A stretch of DNA of 6,936 nt. It comes from Actinomycetota bacterium. Lineage in GTDB: Bacteria; Actinomycetota; Humimicrobiia; Humimicrobiales; Humimicrobiaceae. This document shows, in pieces, positions 4,475 to 6,936 of this stretch. Made by a program: the position numbers and the translations under genes. The stretch is from NCBI GenBank assembly GCA_016870675.1, contig VGAU01000090.1:1-6936 (forward strand), written 5' to 3'. Under the pieces are notes generated by a model. The model was not told the origin of the DNA. It saw only the letters and a program-made list of their open reading frames with translations, and made no database searches. Position 1 is the first letter of the stretch; every line of letters begins with the position of its first letter.

Positions 4475-6184
4475 ATGCTTAGAAATAGTAATAATATCAA
4501 AATAAACAGGAAAAGAATATATTTCCTGTTTATTTTATTTTCAATAACTTTTTTATTAATAATCTACAGGTTAGTTTTTATCCAGTATCTAAATGCTTCA
4601 GAGTTTAAAAGTTATGCAGAGTTTCAACATATAGGTGAATTTGTTCTCGATTCAAGAAGGGGTAAAATACTGGATAGAAATGGAGTTGAACTGGCAATAA
4701 GCTTGAATGAAAGGACTGTATATGCGAATCCAAAGTTAGTTGTTGATTCTGAATATGAATCGAAAATTTTAGCAGAAATATTGGAGCTGGACATAGAGAA
4801 TGTAAAGGAAAAGCTGGACAGTAAAGATTTAGGGTTTGTGTATATACAAAGAAAAGTTTCTCAAGAAAAAGCTGAAAAAATTGTGGAATATAATCTCCCG
4901 GGTATATATTTTCAAAATGAAGCCAGAAGATATTATCCTCTAAATGATATTGCTGCTTCAGTGATCGGGTTTGCTGGAGTGGATAATAATGGACTGGCCG
5001 GAATTGAACTGCAGTATGAAAAAGTCTTGAGGGGAATTGATGGTAAAGCAATTGCCGAAAAAGATGTTTTTGGCAATATAATCCCGGGAGAAAATAATAC
5101 CTACATAGAACCTGTTGATGGTAAAGATGTGGTTCTTACTATTGATTCCCAGATTCAATATATCGCACAGGAAAAACTGGAAGAAGTTGTCTCAGAATTT
5201 GGTGCCTTGGGTGCAATTTCCATAGTAATGAATCCTAAGAGCGGTGAAATATATTCGGTGGCAGCTTATCCTGGTTTTGACTTGAATAATTATCAGGAAG
5301 CCGATCCAGAACTGTATAAGATATCAGGTATATCTTTCACTTATGAGCCAGGGTCCACTTTTAAGATAATTAATATCGCATCGGCAATAGAGAATAATTC
5401 GGTCAGTAAAGACCAGGTATTTGACTTAGCTCCTTCGATTAAAGTTGGCGATAGAGTGATTAGGGAGATATTCAGGACTTATAATGCCAGCTATACTACC
5501 GAAGAAATAATAAAGTATTCCATTAATGTTGGGGCTGTTACTATTGCTCTGAGCATGGGAGAAAAAACGTTCTGGGAAAGTATAAAAAAATTTGGATTTG
5601 GTGAGATTACAGGAATAGAGTTGCCGGGCGAAGAAAAAGGAATTTTTTATGATTATAAGACCTGGCCTGCATCAACAATAGGAGCACTGGCTATAGGACA
5701 GAATATTTCAGTGACTCCGCTTCAACTACTCAGGGCTGTTTGCGCTGTTGCTAACGGGGGCTATCTGGTTACTCCTTCTATTGTAAAGGAAGTGAAATTA
5801 TTGGAAAATGAGGAAGACGAAAATAAGCATATAGAGGAAGGAAATAGAATTCTCAGCCAGGAGACGGCAGATGCGCTAAAAGATATGATGCTTGCTGTAG
5901 TGGAGGGGGGAACAGGAACAAGAGCACAGATAGATGGGGTAAAGGTTTGTGGAAAAACCGGTACTGCTGAAAAAGTCAATAAAAATGGAGTTGGTTATAG
6001 TGAGGGAAGGCAAATAACCTCTTTTATTGGTTTCGCACCCTATGAGGATCCTGAAATTGCAATAATTGTAGTTGTGGATGAACCTCAGGGTGGAAAAAAT
6101 ACAATCTGGGGTTCAACTGTTGCAGCTCCTGTTTTCAGGGATATAATGGAGTTTTCTTTAAAGAGGTTAAAGGTCTGTCAGTGA
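4475..6184 (+). CDS. ftsI: Class B penicillin-binding protein, FtsI/PBP3 type (peptidoglycan transpeptidase)
   Basis: This is a 569-residue monofunctional transpeptidase that cross-links septal peptidoglycan outside the cytoplasmic membrane, working with a FtsW-type glycosyltransferase. A basic N-terminus leads into one membrane anchor (about 14-35). RRGKILDRNG (61-70) opens the PBP dimerisation domain, which runs to about 215 and includes RRYYPLNDIAASVIGF (151-166). The transpeptidase domain holds all three active-site motifs: S294-T-F-K297 in YEPGSTFK with the acylated Ser294, SIN at 349-351, and KTGT at 494-497. GALAIGQNISVTPLQLLRA (403-421) is a further family signature. The protein ends shortly after the domain (APVFRDIME, 551-559) and has no PASTA repeats, unlike SpoVD and PBP2x, so a divisome FtsI role is favoured over a sporulation one. 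The ATG at 4475 is 20 bases after the ftsL-like gene and has an A-rich upstream region with no SD. Confidence 0.95.
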   Translation: MLRNSNNIKINRKRIYFLFILFSITFLLIIYRLVFIQYLNASEFKSYAEFQHIGEFVLDSRRGKILDRNGVELAISLNERTVYANPKLVVDSEYESKILAEILELDIENVKEKLDSKDLGFVYIQRKVSQEKAEKIVEYNLPGIYFQNEARRYYPLNDIAASVIGFAGVDNNGLAGIELQYEKVLRGIDGKAIAEKDVFGNIIPGENNTYIEPVDGKDVVLTIDSQIQYIAQEKLEEVVSEFGALGAISIVMNPKSGEIYSVAAYPGFDLNNYQEADPELYKISGISFTYEPGSTFKIINIASAIENNSVSKDQVFDLAPSIKVGDRVIREIFRTYNASYTTEEIIKYSINVGAVTIALSMGEKTFWESIKKFGFGEITGIELPGEEKGIFYDYKTWPASTIGALAIGQNISVTPLQLLRAVCAVANGGYLVTPSIVKEVKLLENEEDENKHIEEGNRILSQETADALKDMMLAVVEGGTGTRAQIDGVKVCGKTGTAEKVNKNGVGYSEGRQITSFIGFAPYEDPEIAIIVVVDEPQGGKNTIWGSTVAAPVFRDIMEFSLKRLKVCQ

Positions 6185-6273
6185 ATAATAAGCAGGTATT
6201 GATATATAATGTTGTAAAAAATATGATATTAAATTCATAGGATAAAATAATTTTAATACTGGCGGTTATAAAA

Positions 6274-6936
6274 ATGAGATTGCAGGGCTTACTAAAAGAT
6301 ATAAAGTATAAAAAAATTTATGGAAGTACCGATATGGATATCAAAAATATTTCCATAAATTCTAAAAATGCAATGGGCAGTAGTTTATTTGTAGCAATTG
6401 AGGGCTTCAAGCATAATGGGCATAATTTTACAGGAGAAGCAGTTTCCAGCGGGGCTGTTGCAGTAATGGTCCAGAGAAAGTTAGAAATTCCTTCTCGTAT
6501 AACCCAGGTTATAGTCAATAATACCAGAAAGGTATTACCGGTTTTATGCAGAAACTTTTATAAGGAACCAAGCAAGTCATTTAAATTAATCGGCGTTACA
6601 GGAACTAATGGGAAGACAACTATATGTTATCTGATAGATTCCATTTTAAATAGTGCAGGAGTGAAAACTTCTCTTATTACTACTATTGATTCATTTTTAG
6701 ATGGCGAAAAAACTTTTTTTGGCCGTACCACTCCTGAGTCTCTTGATTTGAATGACTTTTTTAAAAAAAGCAGACAAAAAAAAATAGACGTTGTCTGTAT
6801 GGAAGTATCCTCACATTCAATAGATTTACACAGGGTTGACTATCTTAAATTTAATTATCTTGTATTCACCAATCTTTCTCGGGATCACCTGGACTATCAT
6901 AAAGATATGGAAAGTTATTTTGATGTAAAGAAAAAA
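6274..6936 (+). CDS. murE: UDP-MurNAc-tripeptide synthetase MurE, N-terminal part (cut by window end)
   Basis: MurE is the cytoplasmic ATP-dependent ligase that adds the third amino acid, meso-diaminopimelate or L-lysine, to UDP-MurNAc-L-Ala-D-Glu. The 221 visible codons run open to the last base. They cover the N-terminal UDP-binding domain (about 1-100, with SLFVAIEGFKHNGHNF at 37-52) and the first half of the ATPase domain. GVTGTNGKTT (107-116) is the P-loop, TTPESLDL (152-159) touches the substrate, MEVSSHSIDLHRVD (176-189) and FTNLSRDHLDYH (198-209) are hallmarks of MurE. The carbamylated lysine of the family should fall in the closing FDVKKK, probably K219. The DNPR-type motif that tells Dap from Lys enzymes lies beyond the window, so the substrate is unknown. 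The start at 6274 leaves an 89-base gap after ftsI with a weak GGCGG 8 bases before the ATG; the N-terminus MRLQGLLKDI is typical. Confidence 0.95.
   Translation, partial: MRLQGLLKDIKYKKIYGSTDMDIKNISINSKNAMGSSLFVAIEGFKHNGHNFTGEAVSSGAVAVMVQRKLEIPSRITQVIVNNTRKVLPVLCRNFYKEPSKSFKLIGVTGTNGKTTICYLIDSILNSAGVKTSLITTIDSFLDGEKTFFGRTTPESLDLNDFFKKSRQKKIDVVCMEVSSHSIDLHRVDYLKFNYLVFTNLSRDHLDYHKDMESYFDVKKK

Noticed and set aside
6182..6210. Perfect TATAAT at 6205-6210 as an internal promoter for murE
   Set aside because: The 17-base-spaced -35 (TGAATA) is poor and there is no extended -10; such hexamers are expected by chance in this composition. The 89-base gap keeps it possible but unproven.
4605..6518. 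Minus-strand open frames within ftsI and murE (4605-5051, 4958-5158, 5761-5979, 6318-6518)
   Set aside because: All are opposite strongly conserved catalytic domains, and their translations are low-complexity and family-less.
6755..6784. T6-A7 and A9 runs in murE as a programmed frameshift site
   Set aside because: The 0-frame reads through into the conserved MEVSSH and TNLSRDH motifs, and the heptamers are not in the phase needed for -1 slippage; the runs are Lys and Phe codons.

Overview
The window is AT-rich bacterial chromosome (by eye about one third G+C or less), with every supported gene on the + strand. It holds the 5' half of a division and cell wall (dcw) cluster in the order mraZ, rsmH, an ftsL-like gene, a class B penicillin-binding protein (ftsI type) and the start of murE. 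Upstream is a small block with an FmdB-type zinc-ribbon protein gene and the two subunits of exonuclease VII (xseA, xseB). Proteins are rich in Lys, Ile, Glu and Asn, as in many low-GC bacteria. I cannot name the organism. A low-GC anaerobe of clostridial or halanaerobial type, or a candidate phylum such as Atribacterota, would fit; this is a guess. The dcw genes show that it makes peptidoglycan and divides with an FtsI/FtsL-type divisome.

Layout. 1-186: AT-rich leader with a candidate promoter and a strong Shine-Dalgarno (SD) sequence. 187-507: FmdB-family protein. 575-1957 and 1947-2189: xseA and xseB, overlapping by 11 bases. 2190-2485: the only long gap, holding a pair of AT palindromes, a good candidate promoter, GTGGAG-type MraZ boxes and a structured mraZ leader. 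2486-2920 mraZ, 2933-3877 rsmH, 3918-4454 ftsL-like, 4475-6184 ftsI-type PBP, and 6274 to the window end murE, cut by the window edge.

How the genes fit together. MraZ is the expected autoregulator of the cluster, and its likely operator lies in its own leader. RsmH methylates 16S rRNA. The FtsL-like protein and the PBP act together in septal peptidoglycan synthesis. MurE makes the cytoplasmic precursor that the PBP finally cross-links. XseA and XseB form one nuclease; their place next to the dcw cluster looks like neighbourhood rather than shared function.

The least ordinary part is the mraZ leader (about 2417-2488). It has two diverged copies, 41 bp apart, of a box-box-SD-ATG unit. The upstream copy ends in a two-codon start-stop mini-ORF, and two mutually exclusive hairpins can share one TTTCCC strand. 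Other points are an FtsL-like protein with a long hydrophobic C-terminal tail, a substitution in the SAM-binding region of RsmH, and A-rich start contexts with poor SD sequences in most genes. I saw no mobile element, CRISPR array, tRNA or rRNA. This is mostly a housekeeping region, and I do not see a clear new multi-gene system.
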